Assembly (NCBI GenBank): GCA_014584465.1 | Contig: JACTMU010000094.1 | Coordinates: forward strand, 92,589 to 156,588 | Source: Pseudomonadota bacterium | GTDB lineage: Bacteria > Bdellovibrionota > Bdellovibrionia > Bdellovibrionales > JACTMU01 | Length of the DNA stretch: 64,000 nt | Reading direction: 5' to 3' | In this document: positions 23,843 through 33,461 of the stretch, one piece after another | How the letters are laid out: each line of letters begins with the position of its first letter | Numbering within the stretch: the first letter of the stretch is position 1 | The notes under the pieces: generated by a model | Database searches by the model: none | What the model saw: the letters and a program-made list of their open reading frames with translations, nothing else | What the model was told of the DNA's origin: nothing | Translations under genes and position numbers: made by a program

Positions 23843-24242
23843 ATATCCTCCGCCCTTGCTTACCTCTCAAGAGCCTATGAACACTCTTCGGGTTTGAAAA
23901 ATGGGGACTTTAAAAAAAAAGCGCGACAAAGGTCGAGAAACATAAAGAAAAACGAACAAAACTGAGACGTTTATGAGGCAAACAAGAAAATTTAGAGGTT
24001 TGTCCTATTCACCATCCCGACCAATTTGTGGGAAGACCACGATGGCCCATCATTTTGTACGATGTCTATTTCAAATCAAGGACATTGGGGCAAGCACGAT
24101 GAAGGAGGGCCCCTTTTTTCCGGTGGCATGTACAGTATTGAGGCTTTTGCTTTAAATTCAAATATTTAGATTTGAGTTTGTTGGTCCAGCAGATAGGACT
24201 CACAATGGACCATCCAAGTTCTTCATGATCTTTTGTGTCAAC
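23843..24242 (-). other. 400-bp gene-free stretch upstream of lon
   Basis: No convincing gene: the only open frame (23973-24155) lacks a ribosome binding site and any recognisable sequence. On the minus strand it holds a weak terminator-like hairpin CGAC-CTTT-GTCG followed by CGC and nine T (around 23912-23936), then TCCCCATTTTTC about 55 bp before the lon start, which resembles the -10 part of a heat-shock (sigma-32) promoter but has no good -35. The rest is AT-rich and unassigned. Confidence 0.5.
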
Positions 24243-24599
24243 TCACGCATAGAAGCGTTCTTTATTCTCCTGTTCTTCTTTGCATCCAATGCATAGAGTG
24301 GCTACGGGGCGCGCCAACAACCTCTGAAAACTCATCGCTTCACCACACTCTTGGCAGAGGCCAAAAGTCCCCTCTTCGAGTTTAGAAAGAGCTTTGTCGA
24401 TCTTTTGAACCAAGAATCGTTCGCGCTCTTGAAGGCGCAGTGAAATGTGGGCCTGAGATGCGGTCTGTGCCCAATCCATCTCATCGCCTCGAATCTCCAC
24501 GACCTTTTGCTCTTCTACGTAACTCGAAGATCGATTGAGAAGCGCGGCCTTTTGTTGAAGAAGGACGCTCTTCAGATGCTCTTTCTGGTTGTGGTCCAT
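24243..24599 (-). CDS. DksA/TraR-family zinc-finger protein
   Basis: 118 residues. A helical coiled-coil N-terminal half is followed by the C4 zinc finger CQECGE...CIGC (Cys near residues 83, 86, 104, 107), with GTFGLCQECGEAMSFQRLLA typical of DksA/TraR proteins. These bind the RNA polymerase secondary channel and adjust transcription, often with ppGpp. It is shorter than E. coli DksA (about 150 residues) and lacks part of the N-terminal region. Good ribosome binding site GGGAGGAG. A divergent relative lies directly upstream on the same strand. Confidence 0.85.
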   Translation of the reverse strand: MDHNQKEHLKSVLLQQKAALLNRSSSYVEEQKVVEIRGDEMDWAQTASQAHISLRLQERERFLVQKIDKALSKLEEGTFGLCQECGEAMSFQRLLARPVATLCIGCKEEQENKERFYA

Positions 24600-24757
24600 T
24601 CACTCTCCTCCCTTTCACAATGGTACGCCTATTTCAGAAAGTGTAAGATATATAGCTTGGACCAAACTAAAGTCACGGAAAAATGGGGAGATCTCGAATA
24701 TTTCTCTTAAATTATTGACGCTCCGCTTGTTAAGCAAATGTAAGAATAGTGTGCAGG

Positions 24758-25129
24758 CTATTGGGCGTAGCGTTTCTGTTGTGCCTCAATCCACTCCGCT
24801 CCCTCGATGCTGAACTCGGTCCAGGGGATGGCACGCAATCGGTCAATCTCAATCGGTTGTTCAGTGATACGACAGATGCCATAAGTTCCCCTCTCAATTC
24901 TTGCAAGAGCATCTTCGATGGAAAGAAGCCGTTCTCGAAACTCCTTAAGATGACAAAGATAGGTGTTTTCAGTGAGCAATTGCACCGATCGATCGGTCTC
25001 ATCTCCATAAGTTTCAAGGGTTGAAAGATTTTGATGCATAAAGCGAATTCGCTCCATAAGAAGCGCCTTTTGTTCCAGAAGTTTAATTTTACACTCCTTT
25101 ACGATCTGTTGAGTAAGATGTTGGGTCAT
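24758..25129 (-). CDS. DksA/TraR-like protein with a degenerate zinc finger
   Basis: 123 residues from the ATG at 25129, preceded by an ideal AGGAGGTG; the two extra codons upstream would overlap this site. Sequence parallels its neighbour: coiled-coil half, then RIERGTYGICRITEQPIEIDR and RLRAIPWTEFSIEG, where the family has CxxC...CxxC. Only one of four zinc cysteines remains, so zinc binding is probably lost. Coiled-coil acidic residues that could reach the polymerase active site are kept (YGDETDRS). Such Cys-poor DksA forms are known in other bacteria, so a working regulator is likely. Confidence 0.75.
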   Translation of the reverse strand: MTQHLTQQIVKECKIKLLEQKALLMERIRFMHQNLSTLETYGDETDRSVQLLTENTYLCHLKEFRERLLSIEDALARIERGTYGICRITEQPIEIDRLRAIPWTEFSIEGAEWIEAQQKRYAQ

Positions 25130-25218
25130 GATCACCTCCTGTTCCTTGGTCAGTGAAGCACCGACGTAAAAGGGGAGACCACAGAATGGGCGAAATCGGT
25201 TAACGGTGAGGAGGAGAC

Positions 25219-27219
25219 CTAACGGCGCTTTGTATTGGGTGGCGAATGAACCTGGTCGCTCTTCACAATAGCTCCTTGATGGACTGTAAGAGTTACAAGA
25301 GGTCTTCGGATCTCACGGTCGAGACTCATCGACAGTGGGCCCAAAACACCACTGAACTCTGCGAGATTGGTCAAACGCTCCCGCAAGTCCAAGCGCGTGA
25401 GAGCACCACGCAAGATGGACTCACGCAAGATAAGGGCCGTTTCATAGGCTTGAATTTCAAAAATCCCAGGAGCTTCGCCGTAGATCCTCTCAAATTCTTG
25501 AAAAAACGAACTTTGTTGAAAGAGCGGATCATGGGCAAGGAGGCTATCGACGAAGATGGCATTCTCCACAAACTTATCACCACGTTGAATGAGATCCTCA
25601 GAGTTCCAAAGATTTGTACCAAGAAGCCGAACCTTCTTGACATCATAGTAGGCAAGCATAGGGGCGATCTGGCCAATGGTTCGGGGACTGTCAGGGATGA
25701 AAAGGGCCTCAAATGTCACTACTGGGGGTAAGATCTCTTCAGGGGGAGTCAACCTTCTCCGACGAGGTTGCTTCTCCTTCCAATCTGAAAGACGTTTCTT
25801 GTACTCCTCAAGCCGATCCTCAACATAAAAGATTCCGACAAGACGTTGCACTTGACCTTGAAAATCGGTCTCTCCTGATTTGTAGGGTTGAGCTGCTTCA
25901 ATGGTGCCTCCTCGACGAAGAACCTCATTCCAAAATAGGTTGGCATATTCAACACCGTAGGCATCATTGGGATACATAATGGCAAAGTGTTTAAACTTAA
26001 GTTCTTCCATTGAGTAACGGACCAGTTCTCGAACTTGCATTTCGCTGGTCAGTGCATTTCGAAAAACATAGGGGCCAATGCCAGTAAGTCCGGAGCGTTG
26101 AGACAGTCCAATGGAAGGGATTCCAAGAGCGTTGGCTTCATCGGAGACCGCAAATGCAGTTTTACTCAAGAGACTTCCCACCATGGCGATTGCGTTGTCT
26201 TCCACCACAAGTCGTTTGACTCCACGTCTTGCAATATCTGGATGACCTTCACTGTCGACGATGGCCAGCTGAAACTCCGAACCACCATTGCCACTGAGGC
26301 CTAACCCTATCTCAAGTCCTCGCAAAGAGCGATATCCAATGTTGGCGTATGGGCCAGATAGAGGAAGAACAGCTCCAACAACCAGCGGATTGATCTGGTT
26401 TCTTGCGTTGATCTGTTTGAGAAGCTGCTGAGCTTGATCTGCTGCGCTTGTATCGGGCAAATGAGTCGAAACACTGAGTAAGAGATCTTGAGCTAAATTG
26501 TACTTCTGTTGATCATAATAGAGTTGTCCCAATTTTAGTTTTGCGTAATATCGAATCTTATCAAAGTTGCTTTCATTAGCAACAATCTGAAGCTCATCCG
26601 GTTGCAGTTGGGTCTGACAAAACTCGATTGCTCGCATTTCATGCATGTTGCGTTCCGAAAGAGGCAAGCGGGAAAGTTCCACAAGGGCTCGAAGTGCCTC
26701 AGTTTTCTTTCCAGATCGAGATTTTAAAATAAAGAGAAGCTTGTAGATCTTTTCTTGATAGAGAAGTGAGACTTCATCAAACCGCTTCCAATTTGAAAGC
26801 AAAGAGTCAGATCGGTCAATTTCTCCAAGACGGTAGTAAGAGAGAGCACCCATGTAGATGGCTTCAAGCGACTCCCTCTGGGATCGATCTAAATCCATGA
26901 GGGTTTCAAAGGTGGCAGCAGAGGCTTTGTAATTTTTTAGTTCAAACTGTCCCTTTCCACGAAGAATCAAAACTTCGCCATAGAGATCACTCTCATCATT
27001 TTTCATCAACCCATCCAGGATGGAAAGAGACTTTGGATATTCCTTTTGTTTATGGTGCTTTAAGGCTCGTTCAAAGCGTTCTCGATCTTCCCTCGAGCTT
27101 GGTGTCACGTCTCGGGCTCTTTTCATAAAGGAAGTTGTGCACGAACTCAAAAAAAAGAGAGAAGAGCCAATGAGAGTCGCAATTCCATATTGAAAAACAG
27201 AATGTAACCATCGAGTCAC
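25219..27219 (-). CDS. LppC/LpoA-like periplasmic-binding lipoprotein with TPR region
   Basis: 666 residues. Signal peptide with lipobox LSSC (lipidated Cys27). Residues 45-270 are helical repeats of TPR type (YPKSLSILDGLMKNDESDLY, KYNLAQDLL). Residues 280-640 form a type-1 periplasmic-binding fold (VVGAVLPLSGPYANIGYRSL, AMVGSLLSKTAFAVSDEANA), as in branched-chain amino acid receptors and LpoA. In E. coli LpoA is an outer-membrane lipoprotein that activates the wall synthase PBP1A; the same TPR-plus-binding-fold layout suggests this role, but ligand sensing is possible. Starts 1 bp after the dnaJ-like stop. Confidence 0.75.
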   Translation of the reverse strand: MTRWLHSVFQYGIATLIGSSLFFLSSCTTSFMKRARDVTPSSREDRERFERALKHHKQKEYPKSLSILDGLMKNDESDLYGEVLILRGKGQFELKNYKASAATFETLMDLDRSQRESLEAIYMGALSYYRLGEIDRSDSLLSNWKRFDEVSLLYQEKIYKLLFILKSRSGKKTEALRALVELSRLPLSERNMHEMRAIEFCQTQLQPDELQIVANESNFDKIRYYAKLKLGQLYYDQQKYNLAQDLLLSVSTHLPDTSAADQAQQLLKQINARNQINPLVVGAVLPLSGPYANIGYRSLRGLEIGLGLSGNGGSEFQLAIVDSEGHPDIARRGVKRLVVEDNAIAMVGSLLSKTAFAVSDEANALGIPSIGLSQRSGLTGIGPYVFRNALTSEMQVRELVRYSMEELKFKHFAIMYPNDAYGVEYANLFWNEVLRRGGTIEAAQPYKSGETDFQGQVQRLVGIFYVEDRLEEYKKRLSDWKEKQPRRRRLTPPEEILPPVVTFEALFIPDSPRTIGQIAPMLAYYDVKKVRLLGTNLWNSEDLIQRGDKFVENAIFVDSLLAHDPLFQQSSFFQEFERIYGEAPGIFEIQAYETALILRESILRGALTRLDLRERLTNLAEFSGVLGPLSMSLDREIRRPLVTLTVHQGAIVKSDQVHSPPNTKRR

Positions 27220-27220
27220 A

Positions 27221-28192
27221 TCAAACTCCCTTCCTTCGAGCCGTCAACTTCTCATGATAGGCTTTTACAAGGGGAGTTTGTAGTGATGTTGCGGCAAGAC
27301 TTTCTAAAAGTTCTCTTTGAGAAAATGTAAGTTCGGTTGGTACGTCAATGATGATCTTAACCAGAAGATCACCCAGTGAACCTCCACCAAATGATCGATA
27401 ACCTTTTCCTTTAAGGCGAAAGATCTTTCCAGAGGTTGTCCCTGGTGGGATCCTCAACTCTGCACGTCCTGTCAACGTAGGTATTGAAACTACAGTACCT
27501 AGGGAGGCTTCTACAAAGGTCAGAGGGAGTTCAAGATGAAGATCGTGGTCCACAAGTTTAAAAAACTCATGATCTTGCAGGTTGACGATGACATAGAGAT
27601 CTCCTGCGGAGGCTCCATTGGTGCCAGAATCCCCTTCCCCTTTAAGTTTCAGCTTTTGACCTGGCTTCACCCCTGCGGGTATGGTCACCGAGAGTTTCGC
27701 TTCCTCCTCTTGACCGCCACGATTCTTCAAATAATGAATGATCTTCTCGCACCCCTTAAAGGCCTCTTCAAGTGTGACTGAGGCCGTATATCTTAAGTCA
27801 GCACCCCTCTGTTTTCGAGTTCGATTATGTTGAGGACCAGAGGAGCGACCTCTGAAGAAATCACCAAAGACGTCACCGAAAATATCTTGAAATGAGTCCC
27901 CGCGCGGATCACCCCAGCCACCAAATCCTCCGAAGTCACTTCCACGCGGACCGCCTCCAAAACCAGCTCCAGAAGTTGCATGGCCAAACTGGTCATACAT
28001 CTCCTTCTTCTTGGGATCAGTTAAGACATCATAGGCCTCGCTGATCTCTTTAAACTTGGCCTCAGCACTCTTGTCGCCAGGATTTTTGTCTGGATGATAT
28101 TTCATGGCCAATTTTCGAAATGCCTTTTTTATCTCCTCAGGAGAGGCGGATCGAGAAACACCAAGGGACTGATAGTAGTCGGGTTTTGCCAA
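27221..28192 (-). CDS. DnaJ-family co-chaperone without zinc finger (CbpA type)
   Basis: 323 residues. J domain at 1-70 with the HPD motif ([11 protein letters not shown]), then a G/F-rich linker ([18 protein letters not shown]), then two beta-sandwich substrate domains. The four CxxCxGxG repeats of DnaJ are absent, so this is a type II (CbpA-like) J protein. It stimulates an Hsp70 (DnaK), which is not in the window. Lies 8 bp behind grpE, so the pair forms an Hsp70 co-factor operon with hemW upstream. Confidence 0.9.
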   Translation of the reverse strand: MAKPDYYQSLGVSRSASPEEIKKAFRKLAMKYHPDKNPGDKSAEAKFKEISEAYDVLTDPKKKEMYDQFGHATSGAGFGGGPRGSDFGGFGGWGDPRGDSFQDIFGDVFGDFFRGRSSGPQHNRTRKQRGADLRYTASVTLEEAFKGCEKIIHYLKNRGGQEEEAKLSVTIPAGVKPGQKLKLKGEGDSGTNGASAGDLYVIVNLQDHEFFKLVDHDLHLELPLTFVEASLGTVVSIPTLTGRAELRIPPGTTSGKIFRLKGKGYRSFGGGSLGDLLVKIIIDVPTELTFSQRELLESLAATSLQTPLVKAYHEKLTARRKGV

Positions 28193-28200
28193 ATTGAAAC

Positions 28201-28803
28201 TTAGCTCTCTTTATTAGAAGGTTTTTGAGAATTCTCCTCAGAGATCGCCTTTGCAACAATCACCTGGCCGGGACGAATCACTTTATCAAATAGCTTGTAG
28301 GGCTTCTTGTGAACGCGATGGATAAATCCAGCCTCTCTTTCAGAGGTCTCTTCACTTCCTAAAGCTTCATGGAGCGTAGGATCAAACGGATGTCCCAAGC
28401 AATCGATCTCCTCAACGCCAAATTGGCCAAGAATGGCCTTGAACTCCTTGGCAATCATTTCAATGCCACTACGAAACATCTCCACGTTTTCATGGGTGAG
28501 TTGGGTCTCTAAGGAGCGTTCAAAATTATCAAATACACCTAGAATTTGTACAACCATTCGCTCACAGCCATACTTTAGCAGATCAGATCGCTCCTTAATG
28601 ACTCGCTTTCGATAGTTGTCAAATTCAGCACGTAGGTAGAGATATTCATTTTGGAGAGAGGCAAACTTCTCCTCCAGAGTCGATTCCCTAGGTGTTTCAG
28701 AAGTTCCTTCTGTGGTTTCAGAAGATTCATGTCCTTCCTCACAGGAACAGTTGTTGCAACTGCACTCTTCGCTTTCGTTATCACGGCTCATTGTACCACT
28801 CAT
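28201..28803 (-). CDS. grpE: Nucleotide exchange factor GrpE
   Basis: 200 residues. Long N-terminal helix ([19 protein letters not shown]) and C-terminal beta domain with the family end [12 protein letters not shown]. GrpE releases ADP from DnaK. Its ATG overlaps the hemW stop (ATGA); an alternative ATG at 28791 has better spacing to AAGGAG. Odd feature: the N-terminal tail holds four closely spaced cysteines (Cys14, 16, 19, 21 in CSCNNCSC), unusual for GrpE and possibly redox- or metal-responsive. Confidence 0.95.
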   Translation of the reverse strand: MSGTMSRDNESEECSCNNCSCEEGHESSETTEGTSETPRESTLEEKFASLQNEYLYLRAEFDNYRKRVIKERSDLLKYGCERMVVQILGVFDNFERSLETQLTHENVEMFRSGIEMIAKEFKAILGQFGVEEIDCLGHPFDPTLHEALGSEETSEREAGFIHRVHKKPYKLFDKVIRPGQVIVAKAISEENSQKPSNKES

Positions 28804-30011
28804 CTCCTTTCAATTGAGGGATCTTCCAGATCTTCCGCAAGGAAGGTGAGGTGCTTAAACACCAAATTACTGATCATCTGTCCCTGTCGGCTCAATTTCC
28901 ATCGAGGATCTTTTCTTATTACCAAATTTTGGCTCTCAAGAGAAGCAAGAGTCTCTAAGACTTTTATTGAGCACTCTTTTCCAAACTTAAGACTCAGTGC
29001 GTCTACATCAAGTCCTCGAGACGTCCTTAAAGAGGTATGACAAAAATCAGTCAATGCATGATGTTTCTGGAGAATCTCAAAGGAGCCCTCCACGACGGGG
29101 AATCCTTCAACATGGTCGAGCTGGGAGGGAACGTTTGAGGCGGCTTGAAGAGTGGCGATGGCATCTTCATATCCAGAGAAGGTTGAAGGATTCCAAAACC
29201 GAAGCCCCCACGGGGTCTTTCGCAAATAGGAGTGGGCTCCCAGTCCGATACCCCAATAGGGCTGATCTTCCCAATAGAGAAGGTTATGACGGGACTCAAA
29301 GCCCGGCAAAGCATAGTTAGAGATCTCATATTGATGGTAGCCTTTTGAGATCAAAAACGAATCGATCAACTCAAACATCGAGAGCTGAAGCTCTTCCGAA
29401 GGCAATTGGGATGAAAGATGATGTGTTTGTGAAAGTGTAAGACAATAGGGGCTGATATGGTTTGGGCGATACTCAACCAAGGTCTGTAGATCCATCTCGA
29501 CCTCCTGAAGCGTTTGCCCTGGCAGAGCAAACAGGAGGTCTGCGTTAAAGTTGAGATCATGGTCCCGAAGATAAGCGAGGAGGGCCCGACTCTCCTCCAC
29601 AGAGTGGATACGACCAACTCTTTTCAAGTGAGACACAGAAGAGGTTTGAAATCCAACACTGAAGCGATTCAACCCGATCTTCTCAAATCGACGGAGAGCC
29701 TCATCCGTCAAGGTGCCTGGATTCATCTCAAGCGTTTTTTCTGTTTTGGGATCAAACTCAAAACCACAGTTGGCAAGAGACTCGATCAAAGATAGAATGT
29801 CATCAGGTTGAAAAAGTGAAGGTGTGCCCCCACCTAAGTAGAGAGAGCCAATACGATGAGGGATCGAAGGGCTACGAAGGCGAATCTCCTCTTTCAGGAG
29901 AGAAAGATAGTGTTCCTTTGGGGGTAGTTTCGATTGCTCAAAAGTCGCGAAGTCACAATAGGAACATCGTTGAACGCAATAAGGAAAGTGAATGTACACT
30001 CCAAAATTCAT
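28800..30011 (-). CDS. hemW: Radical SAM heme chaperone HemW
   Basis: 403 residues. Radical SAM cluster motif CVQRCSYC (Cys12, 16, 19), then YLGGGTPSLF and RFSVGFQTS, and a C-terminal HemN-like domain ending with the winged region. HemW proteins were long called oxygen-independent coproporphyrinogen oxidases; the short N-terminus and CxxxCxxC spacing fit HemW, a heme-binding chaperone. Only 16 bp separate its start from the divergent M16 peptidase gene, so its promoter must lie inside that gene or the message must start very close. Confidence 0.92.
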   Translation of the reverse strand: MNFGVYIHFPYCVQRCSYCDFATFEQSKLPPKEHYLSLLKEEIRLRSPSIPHRIGSLYLGGGTPSLFQPDDILSLIESLANCGFEFDPKTEKTLEMNPGTLTDEALRRFEKIGLNRFSVGFQTSSVSHLKRVGRIHSVEESRALLAYLRDHDLNFNADLLFALPGQTLQEVEMDLQTLVEYRPNHISPYCLTLSQTHHLSSQLPSEELQLSMFELIDSFLISKGYHQYEISNYALPGFESRHNLLYWEDQPYWGIGLGAHSYLRKTPWGLRFWNPSTFSGYEDAIATLQAASNVPSQLDHVEGFPVVEGSFEILQKHHALTDFCHTSLRTSRGLDVDALSLKFGKECSIKVLETLASLESQNLVIRKDPRWKLSRQGQMISNLVFKHLTFLAEDLEDPSIERR

Positions 30012-30027
30012 TGTGGAAGGAATATAG

Positions 30028-32646
30028 ATGAAGATTAAAAAATTTCAATTGGAAAATGGATTGACGGTCCTCTTGGTTGAACGTCACAAAGCCCCAGTGG
30101 TGACTCTGCAGATGTGGGTGAAAACAGGTAGCGCCGATGAGGGCAAAGGAGAAGATGGAATCAGTCACTTTATAGAACATCTTCTTTTTAAAGGGACGCG
30201 AAAATACAAGGTCGGAGAGGTCGCACATCTCGTGGAGAATTCTGGTGGTGAGATCAACGCGTACACTTCATTTGACCAGACCGTTTACCACATTACACTT
30301 TCAAGTGAATTTCTAAATATTGGAATGGACATTCTTGAGGAGATGATCTGTTTTCCGATGTTCGATGAAAAAGAGATCGACAGTGAGCGCGAAGTTGTAC
30401 TTGAGGAGGTCAAGCGAAGCAATGACAGTCCTCAATCCAAGGCGTCAAGACTTTTGTTCTCAACAATTTATCAAAAACATCCCTATTCTCTTCCTGTCAT
30501 TGGTTCTGAAAAGACCATTAAAAAGGTAAGTCGTAAAACTCTCTATTCCTACTTCAAAGAGAGATATGTCCCAGGCAATATGTTTTTATTGGTGGTGGGA
30601 GATGTGGAGGTGCCTGCACTTCGTAAAGAGGTGGTTCGTCGGTTTGGAGGCTTAGCCAAAAAAGCGGCAAGAAAGGTCAAACGCACTTCAGAACCTAAAC
30701 AGAACCGTTTTCGAACCAAGATCACTGAATTTCCATACGAGTTGGCGCAAGTTCATATTGCTTGGCCAATTCCAAAGGCGATTCATGAAGATATACCAGC
30801 CATTGACTTGCTCTCATCCATTCTCGGTCAAGGTGAAAGTTCTCGACTGGTTCATCGTCTGCGCGTGGAAAATCCATTGGTGCAGAGCTGTCATTGTGGC
30901 ACATTCACTCCCAAGGATCCAGGTCTCTTTGCCATATCCTTTTCCTGTGTTGAAGAGAAGGTCGAGGAGGCGCTTAAGATCATTCTAGAGGAACTGATGA
31001 AGATTCTTGAAAGTGAACCCTCGCAGGAAGAGATGAAAAGGGTCATAACGAGTTTTGAGAGTGAAGAATTTTATGGGCTTGAAACCGTTGGAGGTCTAGC
31101 CTCAAAGCTGGGTCACTTTGAGTTTTTGACGGGGAATCCTGACTATTTTAGCAAATACATTCGTCAAATCTATGAACTTAGGCCCCATCAAGTCACACAG
31201 ATCGCACGTAAGTATTTAGTTTCTGATCGTATGGCAGTTACTGCAGTGGTCCCACGAAATCAGAAAAACATCTCTTTAGCAATAAAACGATTTCATCAAA
31301 CCTTCAAAGTTGAAAGACCCAATATCTCAAAAAAGCGTTTGAAGATATCGGGGAAGATCAAAGTAAAGAAACTCAAGATTCAGGGAGGTGGATCCTCAAA
31401 AACCAAAGGGATTGATTCCATCACCTTTCACAAACTCGATCATGGTATCAACTTGGTTTTGAAACCAGACCATGAAACAGCCGTCACTTCACTGCGACTT
31501 GGGGCCTTTGGTGGGCTGCGAGCCGAAAACAAGATTCACAGTGGGCTTACAGAACTCTTCTCTCGATGTTGGGGGTGTGGCACCAAGAGCATTCAGGAAC
31601 CTGAACTCTATCATCGTTTGGAATCGATGGCAGCCTCTCTGTCTGCGTTTGGAGGACGAAACACCATAGGACTGAGCGTAGATTGGTTGGCACCATTTCA
31701 AAAGGAGGTTGTGTCACTGTTTGCAGATACTCTAAGAAACCCCTCATTTTCCGAGAGCGTTATAGAGCGAGAGAAGAATCTAATGATCGAATCGATCAAA
31801 GCTTTTGAGGACAACCCCTCTCAGGTCGTGATGCAGAATTTCATGGAAAGGATGTTTGGGGGTCACCCTTATGGGAGAAGACTCCTCGGAAATCCAGAGG
31901 CTCTCAGATCGATGACACAAGAGACGGTTGAAGAGGTTTGGAAAACTCATGTTTGCAGCAAAAACATTGTCATATCTGTGGTTGGGAATTTTGATGTCGA
32001 TGAAATTCTCGATTCAGTCATTGAGACGACCAAAGACCTCCCTGCAGGAAAGAGATTGGAGAGTGCCCATCCTTGCGATTCTCCCAAAGAAGACCAACGG
32101 ATCTTTGCTCAGATGAAGAGAGAACAGAGCCATATTTTTCTTGGCTATCGAGGACTTACCATCACGGATCCAAAGAGATACATACTTCGGGTGATCTATT
32201 CGATTCTTGCTGGACAAGGAGGAAGGCTCTTTATGGAATTGAGAGATCGGGCATCTCTAGCTTACTCGGTTTCTCCATTTCAACTTGATGGAGTTGATAC
32301 AGGATATTTTGGAACTTACATTGGATGCTCTCCGGAAAAGGGAGGACTTGCCATTTCCATGATGAAAAAGGAGCTTGACAAGTTGATGAATGAACCTGTG
32401 CAAGAAGAGGAGCTGGAGCGAGCAAAAAGACATCTCATTGGCCATCATGACATTGATCTTCAAACGAATCGAAGCTTTGCAAATGCAATTTTATTCGATG
32501 AGATCTACGGGCTTCCCTACAATGATGTCTATCGATTCTCTGAGCATATTCGAGGGGTGACGTCCAAAGAGATCATCGATCTTTCGCAGCAGATCTTTTC
32601 CAAACCCTCGGTGTTGAGTGCGGTGGGTCCACATTCTCCCTGGTAG
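30028..32646 (+). CDS. Two-domain M16 family zinc metallopeptidase
   Basis: 872 residues from an ATG behind GGAAGGA. The first M16 domain has the inverted zinc motif HFIEH (His47, Glu50, His51) and a downstream EREVVLEEVKRSND region carrying the third ligand. A second M16 pair starts near residue 470 and lacks the HxxEH motif, as in PqqL/pitrilysin-like proteins where the second half only shapes the chamber. The first 20 residues look cytoplasmic (MKIKKFQLENGLTVLLVERH), with no signal peptide. Probable substrate: peptides or short proteins. Confidence 0.9.
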   Translation: MKIKKFQLENGLTVLLVERHKAPVVTLQMWVKTGSADEGKGEDGISHFIEHLLFKGTRKYKVGEVAHLVENSGGEINAYTSFDQTVYHITLSSEFLNIGMDILEEMICFPMFDEKEIDSEREVVLEEVKRSNDSPQSKASRLLFSTIYQKHPYSLPVIGSEKTIKKVSRKTLYSYFKERYVPGNMFLLVVGDVEVPALRKEVVRRFGGLAKKAARKVKRTSEPKQNRFRTKITEFPYELAQVHIAWPIPKAIHEDIPAIDLLSSILGQGESSRLVHRLRVENPLVQSCHCGTFTPKDPGLFAISFSCVEEKVEEALKIILEELMKILESEPSQEEMKRVITSFESEEFYGLETVGGLASKLGHFEFLTGNPDYFSKYIRQIYELRPHQVTQIARKYLVSDRMAVTAVVPRNQKNISLAIKRFHQTFKVERPNISKKRLKISGKIKVKKLKIQGGGSSKTKGIDSITFHKLDHGINLVLKPDHETAVTSLRLGAFGGLRAENKIHSGLTELFSRCWGCGTKSIQEPELYHRLESMAASLSAFGGRNTIGLSVDWLAPFQKEVVSLFADTLRNPSFSESVIEREKNLMIESIKAFEDNPSQVVMQNFMERMFGGHPYGRRLLGNPEALRSMTQETVEEVWKTHVCSKNIVISVVGNFDVDEILDSVIETTKDLPAGKRLESAHPCDSPKEDQRIFAQMKREQSHIFLGYRGLTITDPKRYILRVIYSILAGQGGRLFMELRDRASLAYSVSPFQLDGVDTGYFGTYIGCSPEKGGLAISMMKKELDKLMNEPVQEEELERAKRHLIGHHDIDLQTNRSFANAILFDEIYGLPYNDVYRFSEHIRGVTSKEIIDLSQQIFSKPSVLSAVGPHSPW

Positions 32647-32798
32647 AGTGTCTCAATTTAGGTCGAAAGTCGTAAAGAAAAGACCTCATTTTCTCGATTT
32701 TGTTACAGGGGACCACTTTTCTGGTAAACTCTTCTAAGTGTATTGCCGACCAGTCTTAGAGTGGAGGATAGAGCCTGAGTCGCAGAAAGAGACAACCT

Positions 32799-33449
32799 TT
32801 GATTGAAAACGAGAACCAAGTTGCTGAAAAGCATCTCAATGATGAGTTTCGTGTTGATCTTTGCGTTAGACCTAAGGAGTACTTTTTTGAGGTTGTGGGC
32901 GACGCCATGGTGAAACGCAAAGTTGTGACTTTCCCCCTTGTAAGGAATTATCTTGCAGAACTTCTTGAACACTTTATGGATTCACGAAATCTTCACGAAG
33001 AGGTTGACGAAGGAGGCAAGCGACGAAATGAGACCTTGGCGGAAGCTCTTTTTCGCGCTCAAAGCTCCGGAGCCCCACTTCGTTCGGAACGCTTGAAGAG
33101 GTTGGGGGACACCTCTCTCTATGTGAGTGGATTCTTTGGGGATTCTCTTCAGAGAAAGGTCGTCGATGTGGATTACTATGCCGAAATTGGTGGGATCGCC
33201 TACTCATCATTGGCCAAAAGTGTGAGCGAGGATACCTTCTCTAAAATGTACTATGAGATTGCAACGCGATTTCTCGATTTTGTGGACGTTTTGGGATACA
33301 TCAGCCATCAAACCCTGATGCAATCTCAAGACAATCTTCTAAGGCTTTACGACCGATTTTTACAGACGGGATCGAGCCTTGCTCGAGACCAGCTTCTTGC
33401 AAAAGGTCTCATCACAATTGAACTTGATTCTAAGAAACTTAAGCAGTAA
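32799..33449 (+). CDS. Hypothetical protein upstream of tat genes
   Basis: 216 residues from a TTG start with a weak AAAGAGA site; no in-frame ATG gives a complete protein. No signal peptide or membrane segment. Mixed helical sequence, for example RNYLAELLEHFMDSRNLHEE and a C-terminal helical bundle ending in LDSKKLKQ. I do not recognise a family. Twelve bases separate it from the tatA/B gene, so it is probably in the tat operon; a Tat-linked function is only suggested by this position. Confidence 0.65.
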   Translation: MIENENQVAEKHLNDEFRVDLCVRPKEYFFEVVGDAMVKRKVVTFPLVRNYLAELLEHFMDSRNLHEEVDEGGKRRNETLAEALFRAQSSGAPLRSERLKRLGDTSLYVSGFFGDSLQRKVVDVDYYAEIGGIAYSSLAKSVSEDTFSKMYYEIATRFLDFVDVLGYISHQTLMQSQDNLLRLYDRFLQTGSSLARDQLLAKGLITIELDSKKLKQ

Positions 33450-33461
33450 AAGATTTCAACT

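Noticed and set aside
23900..23940. Complete heat-shock promoter for lon
   Set aside because: Only the CCCCAT-like part is present; no CTTGAA at the right distance.
23973..24155. A 60-residue open frame in the long gap before lon
   Set aside because: No ribosome binding site, no recognisable motif, and low-complexity start; treated as non-coding.
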